Made by a program: the position numbers and the translations under genes | In this document: one piece after another, positions 35,583 through 43,437 of the stretch | Numbering within the stretch: the stretch's first letter is position 1 | How the letters are laid out: the number at the start of each line of letters is the position of its first letter | The notes under the pieces: generated by a model | What the model saw: only the letters and a program-made list of their open reading frames with translations | Told to the model about the DNA's origin: nothing | The model's database searches: none | DNA from: Phycisphaeraceae bacterium | Lineage (GTDB): Bacteria > Planctomycetota > Phycisphaerae > Phycisphaerales > UBA1924 | NCBI GenBank assembly: GCA_019636515.1 | Contig: JAHBXI010000001.1 | Coordinates: 248,001-312,000, forward strand | Direction of reading: 5' to 3' | Length of the DNA: 64,000 nucleotides

Positions 35583-36880
35583 GGGCGGCCCTCCGGGCGG
35601 GCGGGTTCGCCGCCTGTGCCGATCCCGGGCTTGGCATCTCCCGGACGACGGGTGACGCGGAGGGAGCGGCGGTCGAGTTCTCGTTCAACATCGGCGAGCG
35701 AAGCACCCGCCGAAACGAGTCTGGCCAGGGTGAAATACACCACGTCGGCCGCCTCGTGGATGACCTGGGCGGTCTCCGTGGCCCCCGCGAGTTCGCGGGC
35801 CTCTTCAACGATCTTGGAGGCCAGCAACGCGGGATCCGAGAGCAGCCGGGCCGTGTAGGACCCGTCGGGGGCGGCGGCCCGCCTGGCTTCGAGCGTCGCC
35901 GCGAGTCGAGCCAGCCCGAACGAGTTCCCCCAGCAGGTGTTCGTCCCCCGATGGCAGAACCCCGGCCCGTGCTGGCGGATCGTGAACAAGAGAGCATCCC
36001 GGTCGCAGTCGAGATCGACGCGGAGCAGTTCCTGGGTCGCCCCGGAAGTCTCCCCTTTTCTCCATAATCCGCGTCGGCGTGACCAGTACACGCCCCGTCC
36101 CTCCTGGACCGCCGTGTTCAGGCTCTGGACATTGGAGTAGCACAGCCCCAGGGCACGGCCGCTTTCATCCACGACCACGGTGGGCCACAGGCCATCGGGT
36201 CGGTCGGTGTTCAGGCACGCGGACACGGCGTCGGCCACGCTGAACAGCCCCTTGTAGATCGCCATGCCGACCTGTGCATCGGCCCCGGCCCGGTCGATCT
36301 GGCCGATCTCGTCGGCCGTGCGCACGCCGCCGGCCACGGTCACCCGTGCCCCGCCCGCGGCCTCGATCACCGGGCGGGCCCGGTCAGCACCAAGACCGCA
36401 AAGCATCCCCTCGGTCTCCACAAAGGTCACCAGGAACCCCCCGACGTACGGGGCCAGCACCCGGACGCGATCAAGAAGGGCATCGGGTGTCGGCTTGGTC
36501 CAGCCCTCGACGACGACACGCCCGTCACGGGCATCGACCGCCGCGATCAGACGCTCACGCGGGAGTTGTTCGAGCACTTCCGGGACCGCCCGGGTTCCCA
36601 GGATGACCTTGCTCGCCCCCGCGTCAAGCCACGCCCGGGCGGCCTGCACGTCTCGTATGCCCCCGCCGACACGGCACCGGGCCAGCGCAAGCAGTTCCCG
36701 GATGATGTCGGCATTGGAGCCGCGCCCCATCGCCGCGTCGAGGTCGATCACCGCGATCTCCCCGACCCGGCCGAACAACCTGGCAATCGGGCGGGGATCG
36801 CCCGCGTCGATGACCTTGGTCTTGCCCTGTTCCAGTTGCACGGCCCGGCCGTCCATGAGATCGATCGACGGGATGATCAT
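35579..36880 (-). CDS. hisA-hisIE: HisA-HisI-HisE trifunctional fusion
   Basis: 433 residues joining three histidine enzymes. Residues 1-230 are HisA, the ProFAR isomerase barrel (IPSIDLMDG with Asp7, GGGIRDVQAA near 72, AAVDARDG with Asp116, TVAGGVRTADEI near 181-192). Residues 231-320 are HisI, the PR-AMP cyclohydrolase: YWSRRRGLWRKGETSG, DCDRD with Asp291/293/295 for metal, Cys292, Cys309 and Cys316 for zinc. Residues 322-405 are HisE, the PR-ATP pyrophosphohydrolase (LLASKIVEEARELAGA, HEAADVVYFTL). The frame is continuous and has no break. HisIE fusions are common; joining HisA to them is unusual. ATGA overlaps couple it to hisF and hisD. Confidence 0.92.
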   Translation of the reverse strand: MIIPSIDLMDGRAVQLEQGKTKVIDAGDPRPIARLFGRVGEIAVIDLDAAMGRGSNADIIRELLALARCRVGGGIRDVQAARAWLDAGASKVILGTRAVPEVLEQLPRERLIAAVDARDGRVVVEGWTKPTPDALLDRVRVLAPYVGGFLVTFVETEGMLCGLGADRARPVIEAAGGARVTVAGGVRTADEIGQIDRAGADAQVGMAIYKGLFSVADAVSACLNTDRPDGLWPTVVVDESGRALGLCYSNVQSLNTAVQEGRGVYWSRRRGLWRKGETSGATQELLRVDLDCDRDALLFTIRQHGPGFCHRGTNTCWGNSFGLARLAATLEARRAAAPDGSYTARLLSDPALLASKIVEEARELAGATETAQVIHEAADVVYFTLARLVSAGASLADVERELDRRSLRVTRRPGDAKPGIGTGGEPARPEGRP

Positions 36881-37728
36881 CGGGCGCCTCCGCGAGGTCC
36901 AGCCGCCGGGCTTGCGTCAGGGCTTCCGCCGGGGCTTCCTTCAAGCCCCCCCGCGGCACGCACCGCGAACCCCGCCGACGCAAGGTCCCGCTTCACGTCG
37001 GCCACGGTCCTGATTCGGTCGTGAAAAATGGTCGCGGCCAGGACGGCATCGGCCCCCGCGGTCAGCCCTTCGGCCAGGTGCTCCCAGTGCGCGGCCCCGC
37101 CCGAGGCGATGATCGGGATGCGGACGCCGCGGCGAACCGCGCGGAGAAGATCAAGGTCGTACCCCGATCCAACGCCGTCACGGTCGATGCTGGTCAGCAG
37201 GATTTCCCCGGCGCCCAGCCGCTGACACTCGCGCGACCACGCGTCGGCCCGGAGGCCAGTCGCCCGCGTCCCCGCTCGGACCACCACCGCCCACGACATG
37301 GACGGCTCCGCCTCCCCGGCATCCGGCGTCCTCGCGGCGTCAATCGCGACGACCACGCACTGGGAACCGAATCGACCGGCCAGCCGCGCGACAAGCGAGG
37401 GATCCTCCACGGCGGCGGTGTTCACCGCGACCTTGTCGGCTCCCGCCCCCAGCATGCACGCCGCATCGGCCTCCGAGCGAACACCCCCGCCCACGGTCAG
37501 CGGGATCGAGATTCGCCGACGCAGCGCGGACACGGTCTCGACGGCGGCCCGCCGCCCGTCGGCGGTGGCCGAGACGTCGAGCATGACCAGTTCGTCCGCG
37601 CCCTGGCGTTCGTACTCGGCGGCCAGCGCGGCCGGATCCCCCGCATCACGCAGGTTCTGAAACCGAACCCCCTTGACGACACGCCCGTCGCGGACATCAA
37701 GGCACGGGATGATTCTCGGGATCAGCAC
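36877..37728 (-). CDS. hisF: Imidazole glycerol phosphate synthase subunit HisF
   Basis: Cyclase subunit that with HisH makes IGP and AICAR, 283 residues. TIM-barrel signatures: IPCLDVRDGRVVKGVRF (Asp in LDV), DELVMLDVSATADG, PLTVGGGVRSEADA, ADKVAVNTAAV, VVVAIDAAR (second catalytic Asp), ITSIDRDG-type (LLTSIDRDGVGSGYD), and IASGGAAHWEHLAEG. It is about 25 residues longer than usual because of a Gly/Pro/Ser-rich C-terminal tail. The GTG at 37728 overlaps the hisH stop by 7 bases; its own stop overlaps the hisA start by ATGA. Confidence 0.96.
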   Translation of the reverse strand: MLIPRIIPCLDVRDGRVVKGVRFQNLRDAGDPAALAAEYERQGADELVMLDVSATADGRRAAVETVSALRRRISIPLTVGGGVRSEADAACMLGAGADKVAVNTAAVEDPSLVARLAGRFGSQCVVVAIDAARTPDAGEAEPSMSWAVVVRAGTRATGLRADAWSRECQRLGAGEILLTSIDRDGVGSGYDLDLLRAVRRGVRIPIIASGGAAHWEHLAEGLTAGADAVLAATIFHDRIRTVADVKRDLASAGFAVRAAGGLEGSPGGSPDASPAAGPRGGAR

Positions 37729-38378
37729 GCGCCAGACTCCAGGAGGTCCCGCGTGGCCGGCGTGGGAACGCCCGATAGATCGAGCCACCCCGCGAGCAGC
37801 CTTGCCCCCCACGCCCCGGACAACTCGGGATGAAACTGGCACGCAACAACCGAACCTCGCTCCATCCCCCCCACAAACGGCCCGCCGTGCTCGGACCACG
37901 CGCCCAGCCATCCCGGCGGGGTCGCCGCCGCGCGGAACGAGTTGGCGTAATAGGCATGCCCGGGCCGCAGCACGCGGCACGATGGATCCGGCTTGACCAG
38001 GTTCCACCCCATCTGCGGGACCCGGACGCCCGCGGGGAAACGCCCAACCGTCCCGGCGGCGACCGCAAGACCCTCGACGCCCGGCGATTCCTCGCTTGAT
38101 TCAAACAGGATCTGCATGCCCAGGCAGATCGCAAGCACGGGACGGCCGCCGTCCACCCGACGACGGATCGCCTCCACAAGCCCGTTCTCCCGCATGGACC
38201 TCATCCCCGCGTCGAAGGAACCCACGCCGGGGAGAACAACCGCCCCCGACCGCTCGATCATGTCCGGCCCTTCCGCCGGCGCGACCTCGACCCCCAGGCG
38301 ATCAAACGCCGCCAGGACCGAGGCGATGTTCGCCGTCGGGGTGCGGACGACATGGATGACCGGCCGAGAACCCGGCAT
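37722..38378 (-). CDS. hisH: Imidazole glycerol phosphate synthase subunit HisH
   Basis: Glutamine amidotransferase subunit that supplies ammonia to HisF, 218 residues. Class I amidotransferase signatures: VLPGVGSFDAGMRSM near 48-62, the nucleophile in LAICLGMQILFESSEE (Cys85), PQMGWN near 121, and the His-Glu pair in CQFHPELSG. It overlaps hisB (TGATG) and hisF, and is clearly part of the operon. Confidence 0.95.
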   Translation of the reverse strand: MPGSRPVIHVVRTPTANIASVLAAFDRLGVEVAPAEGPDMIERSGAVVLPGVGSFDAGMRSMRENGLVEAIRRRVDGGRPVLAICLGMQILFESSEESPGVEGLAVAAGTVGRFPAGVRVPQMGWNLVKPDPSCRVLRPGHAYYANSFRAAATPPGWLGAWSEHGGPFVGGMERGSVVACQFHPELSGAWGARLLAGWLDLSGVPTPATRDLLESGAC

Positions 38379-38980
38379 CAGAGGACCCCCTTGGTCGACC
38401 TCGCGCCGGCGGACCCCTCAAGCCCGACCCCTTGCCGCAGCGCCAGGGCGGTGGCCTTGAACGCGGCCTCGAGGCGGTGATGGTCGTTGACCCCTCGCAG
38501 GACATCAACGTGCAGGCAGAACCGCCCGGCCGTGGCCAGGGATCCGAAAAAATGCGGTGCGTTCTCGCACGAAAGGTCCCCGAGGCGCTCACGCGTCAAT
38601 CCAAGATCGATCACCGTGGTCGGGCGCGTCGCCAGGTCAACGACCGACCTTGCCAGAGCCTCGTCCAGGGGGGCATAGGCAAAGCCAAATCGCCTGATCC
38701 CGCGCCGGTCACCCAGGGCACGGTCGATCGCCTCTCCCATCGCCAGCGCGCAATCCTCCACGGTGTGGTGGTCATCAACCCGAAGGTCACCCTCGCACGC
38801 CAGATCGAGATCGAACCCGGCGTGATGCGCCAGGGAGGTCAGCATGTGGTCAAGAAACCCGACCCCGGTCGCGACCCGGGCCGCGCCGCTCCCGTCGAGG
38901 GCCAGCGTCAGGGCGATCTTCGTTTCGGAGGTGGCGCGTTGAACCGTCGCGACGCGGGGCGGTCGGTTGGTGGGGGTCAT
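38378..38980 (-). CDS. hisB: Imidazoleglycerol-phosphate dehydratase
   Basis: Dehydrates IGP to imidazole acetol phosphate; 200 residues, the monofunctional form with no N-terminal HAD phosphatase. Metal-binding motifs DHMLTSLAHHAGFDL and DDHHTVEDCALAMGEA are intact, as are the second-site ENAPHFF and HVDVLRGVNDHHRLEAAFK. The ATG at 38980 overlaps the hisC stop (ATGA). Histidinol-phosphate phosphatase must therefore be supplied from elsewhere in the genome. Confidence 0.95.
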   Translation of the reverse strand: MTPTNRPPRVATVQRATSETKIALTLALDGSGAARVATGVGFLDHMLTSLAHHAGFDLDLACEGDLRVDDHHTVEDCALAMGEAIDRALGDRRGIRRFGFAYAPLDEALARSVVDLATRPTTVIDLGLTRERLGDLSCENAPHFFGSLATAGRFCLHVDVLRGVNDHHRLEAAFKATALALRQGVGLEGSAGARSTKGVL

Positions 38981-40077
38981 GTCGAGTTCTCCAGGGCCTT
39001 GACGAGCCGTGAGAATAACTCCGCTTCGCCCGGGCACGTGATCCGAAGGCCGTCTTCAAGGCCCGGGCGCCCCGGGAATGCACGGACGGCGATGCCGTGC
39101 GTCGCAAGCGACCCGGCGATGCCCCGGGCCCGGGGTGAGCGGGCCAGGACAAAGTTGGCCAGCGAGTCGTTGACGCGAAGCCCCTTGTGCCGCAGCATCT
39201 CGGCCAGCAGGCCCCGTTCCTCCCGCACCCGATCGACACCGGCGAGCACGGCGTCCTTGAGATCACGGATCGCCCAGGAGGCGATCGCGGCCGACGGGCC
39301 GGCGACGGCGTACGGCTGCCCGACCGCCCTCAGCCAGTCAATCACGGTCGGATCCCCGACGGCATACCCCACGCGAAGACCCGCCAGGCCCCAGGCCTTG
39401 CTGAGCGTGCGCACCGCGACCGCGTTGGGCAGCGAGATCGCGACCGGCGTGAGGTCCTCGCCGGCAAACTCCGTGTACGCCAGGTCCACGACCATCAGGG
39501 CATGAGGAGCCGCGTTCGCCACCGCGGCGAGATCACCGGCCGTCGCGGCCAGGCCGGTCGGGTTGTTGGGCGTCACGATGAAGACCGCGCGGGTTTGCCC
39601 GTCGATCATCCGCGTGAACGACTCCACGGGGAACGGGCCGTCCGTCCACGGGACCTGCCGGAGAATCCCTCCCGCCAGCGAGACATACCGCGGGATCATC
39701 TCGAAGGTGGGCGTGGTGGAGACCGCGTGGCACCCCGGGTCGATCGTGGCCAGGCACAACCGCATGAGCGCATCGTCACCCCCCGCCGTGACCACCACGC
39801 GCTCAGCGCCGACACCCAGATGATCGGCCAGTTGCACGCGAAGCGAGTCGGGGTCCGGGTACTCTCGAACAATCGACGCCCGCCGAGCCTCGGGGATCTC
39901 GATCCACCGTCTTTGCGTCAACGAGAACGGCCCCTCGTTGGCGTCCAGGCGCAGAACATTCTCCGCGGATTCGCCGGAGGCTCCCAAGCCCTTCCCCAAC
40001 GCCGCGGCGGGGGCGGAGGGCGATCGGCGGTACGCCGTGGCCGAGGCGGCCCGGGCCGACGGAACCACGCCGCTCAT
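38977..40077 (-). CDS. hisC: Histidinol-phosphate aminotransferase
   Basis: PLP-dependent class I/II aminotransferase acting on imidazole acetol phosphate, 366 residues. LDANEGPF near 44-51, TAGGDDALMRLC, IVTPNNPTGLAA, VVDLAYTEFAG, the Schiff-base lysine in TLSKAWGLAGLRVGY, and LPDGLRITC-type ending (LEDGLRITCPGEAEL) fit HisC. The first 35 residues are an alanine-rich extension. The ATG at 40077 overlaps the hisG stop (ATGA). Confidence 0.93.
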   Translation of the reverse strand: MSGVVPSARAASATAYRRSPSAPAAALGKGLGASGESAENVLRLDANEGPFSLTQRRWIEIPEARRASIVREYPDPDSLRVQLADHLGVGAERVVVTAGGDDALMRLCLATIDPGCHAVSTTPTFEMIPRYVSLAGGILRQVPWTDGPFPVESFTRMIDGQTRAVFIVTPNNPTGLAATAGDLAAVANAAPHALMVVDLAYTEFAGEDLTPVAISLPNAVAVRTLSKAWGLAGLRVGYAVGDPTVIDWLRAVGQPYAVAGPSAAIASWAIRDLKDAVLAGVDRVREERGLLAEMLRHKGLRVNDSLANFVLARSPRARGIAGSLATHGIAVRAFPGRPGLEDGLRITCPGEAELFSRLVKALENST

Positions 40078-40982
40078 GGGACCACCTGCGTCAGCGGGGA
40101 GATCACGATGTCCGAGCCGCCGCGCGACTTGAGCAGCGGGATGAGCATCGCCAGTTGGTCGCGCGGGACCGCCGCCTTGACCGCGAACCCGGCGTCCCCG
40201 TGCAAGCGGGCCATCGTCGGCTCTCGCATGGACGGAAGGGCGGCGACGACCTCTTCCAGCCGATCCGACGGGCAGTTGAGTTCGAGCATCACGCGATGCC
40301 GGGCGTCGAGCACGGATCGGACCAGCATCGCGATCGCCTCGATTCGCTCCCGACGCGGCGGGTCCTCCCAGGCCTGGCGCGAGGCGTACATACGGGTCGA
40401 TGATCGCATGATCTCTCCGACCACGGCCAGCCCGTTGGCCTCGAGCGTGGCCCCGCTGGCGGCGATGTCGATCACGCAGTCGGCGTCCTCCGGTGGGAAG
40501 ACCTCCGTCGCCCCGTACGAGCGCACAAACCGATCGGACATGCCGCGCCGATCGATCCACCGCCGGGAAAGACGCTCCAGTTCCGAGGCCACCACCAGCG
40601 GCCGCCGCGGAAGGTCGCCCCCTTCGAGGATCGCACGCGGGGCGGCCACGACCACCCGGACCACGTCCAGCCCCGTATCAAGCACCTCCACCACGTCGGC
40701 ATCCAGTTCACTCACCCAGTCCGCCCCGGCAAAACCGACATCGCGGCTGCCGACGTGGAGCATCTCCACGATGTTCTGCGGCTTGAGGATCTTGCACTCC
40801 GTGCCGGGCAGGGAAATCGACGGGCGGTACCCTCGTGACGAGGCGGAGACGCGCATCCCCGCCTCGGCCAGCAGCGAGGTCACCCCCTCGTGCATGCGCC
40901 CCTTGGGAAGGCCGACATGCAGCGCGGCGACCATCCCCGGGCCGGGGGCCGGCGATCCATCCGCGGTTCTCGAATCAGACAC
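40074..40982 (-). CDS. hisG: ATP phosphoribosyltransferase (long form)
   Basis: First and feedback-controlled step of histidine synthesis, joining ATP and PRPP; 302 residues, the long form with a C-terminal ACT-like regulatory domain. Catalytic part: LPKGRMHEGV near 25-34, the GADWVSE segment, DVVEVLDTGLD, and the PRPP loop in DCVIDIAASGATLEANGL (family DxxxSGxTL). The last 75 residues (PTMARLHGDAGFAVKAAVPRD) form the regulatory domain. The start is GTG at 40982, 8 bases after AAGGGAG. It is the first enzyme gene after the his leader and attenuator. Confidence 0.95.
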   Translation of the reverse strand: MSDSRTADGSPAPGPGMVAALHVGLPKGRMHEGVTSLLAEAGMRVSASSRGYRPSISLPGTECKILKPQNIVEMLHVGSRDVGFAGADWVSELDADVVEVLDTGLDVVRVVVAAPRAILEGGDLPRRPLVVASELERLSRRWIDRRGMSDRFVRSYGATEVFPPEDADCVIDIAASGATLEANGLAVVGEIMRSSTRMYASRQAWEDPPRRERIEAIAMLVRSVLDARHRVMLELNCPSDRLEEVVAALPSMREPTMARLHGDAGFAVKAAVPRDQLAMLIPLLKSRGGSDIVISPLTQVVP

Positions 40983-41033
40983 GGCGATTCTCCCTTCGGA
41001 TCATGGCCGCCGGAGTTCGCCCGGGATCGATCG

Positions 41034-41073
41034 CCTTCAAAAGCGAATCGACGCCGGGCAAGCCGGCGTCGAT
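41034..41073 (-). terminator. his attenuator terminator hairpin
   Basis: On the minus strand, ATCGACGCCGG and CCGGCGTCGAT pair perfectly over 11 bp with loop CTTGC (41073-41047), followed by TCGCTTTTG (41046-41038). It is an intrinsic terminator shape with a short U-run. It lies 28 bases after the leader-peptide stop and about 50 before hisG, the position of a transcription attenuator. Upstream, GCCCACG in the leader can pair with CGTGGGC just past its stop, as the proximal stem. I could not define the antiterminator pairing by eye. Confidence 0.72.
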
Positions 41074-41101
41074 CGTGAACATCAGACCTGCTCGGCCCAC
41101 G

Positions 41102-41176
41102 TCACATCGCCACCAGCCCGCGTCCGTGGGCGTGATGATGATGATGGTGGCCGCGATGGTCGGCAAAGCACTTCAT
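41102..41176 (-). CDS. hisL: his operon leader peptide
   Basis: 24-codon reading frame: it starts MKCFADHRG, then six consecutive His codons (CAC CAT CAT CAT CAT CAC), then AHGRGLVAM and a TGA stop. Eight of 24 codons are His. As in the enterobacterial his operon, translation of the His run would sense charged tRNA-His and choose between terminator and antiterminator. Its ATG is only about 11 bases after the candidate -10, so the transcript would be nearly leaderless. The alternative frames over the same repeat (poly-Ile or poly-Ser) do not fit a leader. The peptide is read directly from sequence; its role is inferred from family knowledge. Confidence 0.82.
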   Translation of the reverse strand: MKCFADHRGHHHHHHAHGRGLVAM

Positions 41177-41187
41177 ACGACATGGAA

Positions 41188-41216
41188 ACGCTAGCCATCG
41201 GCGCCCGCGCCGTCAA
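41188..41216 (-). promoter_or_regulatory. his operon promoter
   Basis: On the minus strand TTGACG (41216-41211, five of six consensus bases), a 17-bp spacer, and TAGCGT (41193-41188, three of six). The predicted start is near 41180, a few bases before the leader-peptide ATG. It is the only good candidate between ribF and the leader. Confidence 0.55.
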
Positions 41217-41254
41217 GCGCCGCCGGATCGGGGCCGTGCGGCCGGCCCACTATC

Positions 41255-42211
41255 ATGGTCCCGATGACGACCCGGAGCACCCAGGAGCCTTCCCTCACCG
41301 CCGTCACCATCGGCAACTTCGACGGGGTTCACCTGGGGCACGCGTCCCTGGTTCGCGCCTGCCGGGAGCACGCCGGGTCCTCCGGACGGGTCGTCGCGTT
41401 GGCCTTCGATCCCCATCCGTTCTCGACACTCGCCCCCGGGAAATGCCCCCCGCGACTCACATCCTTCGATGAAAGGGCCGACCGGCTCCGCTCCCTGGGG
41501 GTCGATCAGGTCATCCAACTGCATCCGACACCCGAATTGCTCGGCCTCAATCCCCAGGAGTTCATCGACCGCGTGGTGATGCCGCTGCGTCCGACGGCGC
41601 TGGTCGAGGGCGACGATTTTCACTTCGGACGCGCAAGGTCCGGAAACACGAGGGTCCTGGCGGAACTGGGGCTGTCCCGCGGGTTCGGCGTCATGGTCTG
41701 CCCGGCCGTCGAGGTCGGCCTTGACGGGCAATGGCTGGTACGGGCTTCGAGCACCGTGGCCAGATGGCTCATCTCCCACGGCCGCGTCGCCGACGCCGCC
41801 CGCGTCCTGGGGCGGCCATTCTCGGTCCGCGGACAAGTCACCCGAGGCGATCAGCGTGGGCGCTCCATCGGATACCGCACCGCCAACATCAGCACCGACC
41901 AGGTCCTTCCCGCCGACGGCGTGTACGCCGGGCGGCTCGACCATGACGGCCGGTCCTATCCGGCCGCGATCAGCGTGGGCACTCGACCGACGTTCAACGG
42001 CGCGACAAGCCGCGTCGAGGCGCACGCCATGAATCCCGACGGCACGCCCGCCACGCTCCCGGACGCATACGACTGGCTCGCCGTGGTCACGTTCGACCGT
42101 TGGGTGCGTGACGACCTGCGGTTCGACGGGGTCGAGTCGCTCCGCGGACAGATCGACCGCGATGCACGGCGGTGCCTGAACCTGCTGGCGTCGCTCACGA
42201 CGACGGGATAG
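41255..42211 (+). CDS. ribF: Bifunctional riboflavin kinase/FAD synthetase
   Basis: Makes FMN and FAD from riboflavin, 318 residues. The N-terminal FAD-synthetase domain (about 1-180) has TIGNFDGVHLGHASL (HxGH-type), AFDPHPFSTL, ILxxDFxFG-type LVEGDDFHFGRARSG. The C-terminal riboflavin-kinase domain (about 185-318) shows GRPFSVRGQVTRGDQRGRSIGYRTANIS and DGVYAGR. A start at 41264 (MTTRST) is also possible. It is divergent from the his operon, so the 72 bases between 41183 and 41254 hold both promoters. Confidence 0.93.
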   Translation: MVPMTTRSTQEPSLTAVTIGNFDGVHLGHASLVRACREHAGSSGRVVALAFDPHPFSTLAPGKCPPRLTSFDERADRLRSLGVDQVIQLHPTPELLGLNPQEFIDRVVMPLRPTALVEGDDFHFGRARSGNTRVLAELGLSRGFGVMVCPAVEVGLDGQWLVRASSTVARWLISHGRVADAARVLGRPFSVRGQVTRGDQRGRSIGYRTANISTDQVLPADGVYAGRLDHDGRSYPAAISVGTRPTFNGATSRVEAHAMNPDGTPATLPDAYDWLAVVTFDRWVRDDLRFDGVESLRGQIDRDARRCLNLLASLTTTG

Positions 42212-42277
42212 CGGCCGCGAAGGGCACGCCACGCCCCTACCCTCGCCATCAGACCTCGCGACGGAGAACCCTCACGC

Positions 42278-43327
42278 ATGACGGAGTCCTGGACGACCAA
42301 CACCACGCTTGAGCAGATCGCCCACTGGATCCGACCGCTGCGGAGGGTGGTGGTGCTGACGCACGCCAAACCCGACGGAGACGCGATCGGGTCCACGCTC
42401 GCGATCGCCGCCGCGATCAACGCCCTGCGGCCCGATGCCCAGTCCCCCACGGCCCAGGTGTGGTACTTCGGCGCGATGCCACCCTTCGCGGCGAAACTCA
42501 TCGGCGACGCCCCCGCCCGCCATTTCCTGCAGCAGTCCCACCCCGGCGGGGAGCCCGACGGGATCGTGATCACCGACACGGGATCGTGGAACCAACTCGA
42601 GCACGTCAAGGATTGGCTGGGCCCCCGGGCCGACCGCGCGGCGTTGATCGATCACCACCGACACGGCGACCCCGCCAGCGCGGCCCGACGCTTCATCGAT
42701 CCCGGCTCCGCGGCGGCGTGCCAGATCGCCGCGGAACTCGCCCGTTTGCTGCTGAAACTACCCTCCGTGACGGGCCTGCCGGTCGGCATCGCCCGCCTGT
42801 GCTACCTGGGCCTGGCGACCGACACGGGATGGTTCCGGCACAGCAACACAACCCCATCGGCGCTGCGCCTGGCGGCCGACCTGCTCGATGCGGGCGTGGA
42901 TGCCCCGGAACTCTACAGGATCGTCGAGCAATCCGACCGCGAAGCACGCGTGAGACTCATGGCCCGGGCGCTCGCCGGGATGCAACTCCACGACCGCGGC
43001 CGGTTCGCGTTCATGTCGCTGACCAGGGCCGACTTCGCCGAGTTTCACGCCGAGCAAGGGGACGCCGGAGGCTTTGCCGATCACGCCCAGGCCATCGAAT
43101 CGGTCAGCGTCGTGGCGATGTTCACCGAGTCCGACCCCGATTCCTCCGGAGCCCCCGTCACCAAGGTCAGCCTCCGCAGCAAGGATGGGGAGGGCGGCGT
43201 CGATGTCAACGCCGTGGCTCGGCGGTTCGACGGGGGCGGGCATATCAGGGCCGCCGGCGCTCGCATCGCCGCGCCGATCGACCAGGCCCGGCAGATGGTC
43301 CTGGACGTTCTCCGCGAGGCGGTCTGA
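42278..43327 (+). CDS. nrnA: DHH-family phosphoesterase, NrnA-like
   Basis: 349-residue DHH/DHHA1 phosphoesterase. Family relatives (NrnA) degrade short oligoribonucleotides and dephosphorylate pAp. Motifs: THAKPDGDAIGS near 28-39, VITDTGS, the DHH motif LIDHHRHGD near 125-133, a third metal site in LGLATDTGWF, and the DHHA1 nucleic-acid-binding GGGHIRAAGARI near the end. Cytosolic. It is followed 111 bases later by a methyltransferase gene on the same strand. Confidence 0.88.
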   Translation: MTESWTTNTTLEQIAHWIRPLRRVVVLTHAKPDGDAIGSTLAIAAAINALRPDAQSPTAQVWYFGAMPPFAAKLIGDAPARHFLQQSHPGGEPDGIVITDTGSWNQLEHVKDWLGPRADRAALIDHHRHGDPASAARRFIDPGSAAACQIAAELARLLLKLPSVTGLPVGIARLCYLGLATDTGWFRHSNTTPSALRLAADLLDAGVDAPELYRIVEQSDREARVRLMARALAGMQLHDRGRFAFMSLTRADFAEFHAEQGDAGGFADHAQAIESVSVVAMFTESDPDSSGAPVTKVSLRSKDGEGGVDVNAVARRFDGGGHIRAAGARIAAPIDQARQMVLDVLREAV

Positions 43328-43437
43328 CCAACGTGGAGAATCCTCGCCCATCCCGACGCACCCCGCCCGGCCACACGCCACCCGCGACGCCCCGGCCACG
43401 CCGCGCGGGCCTGCCGGCTCGACCCGCCCTGCGCCTC

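Noticed and set aside
40975-41166. Open frame with four consecutive isoleucines over the his leader
   Set aside because: It is another frame of the CAT repeat, starts with TTG and overlaps hisG out of frame. The His frame has a proper ATG and stop and fits a leader peptide.
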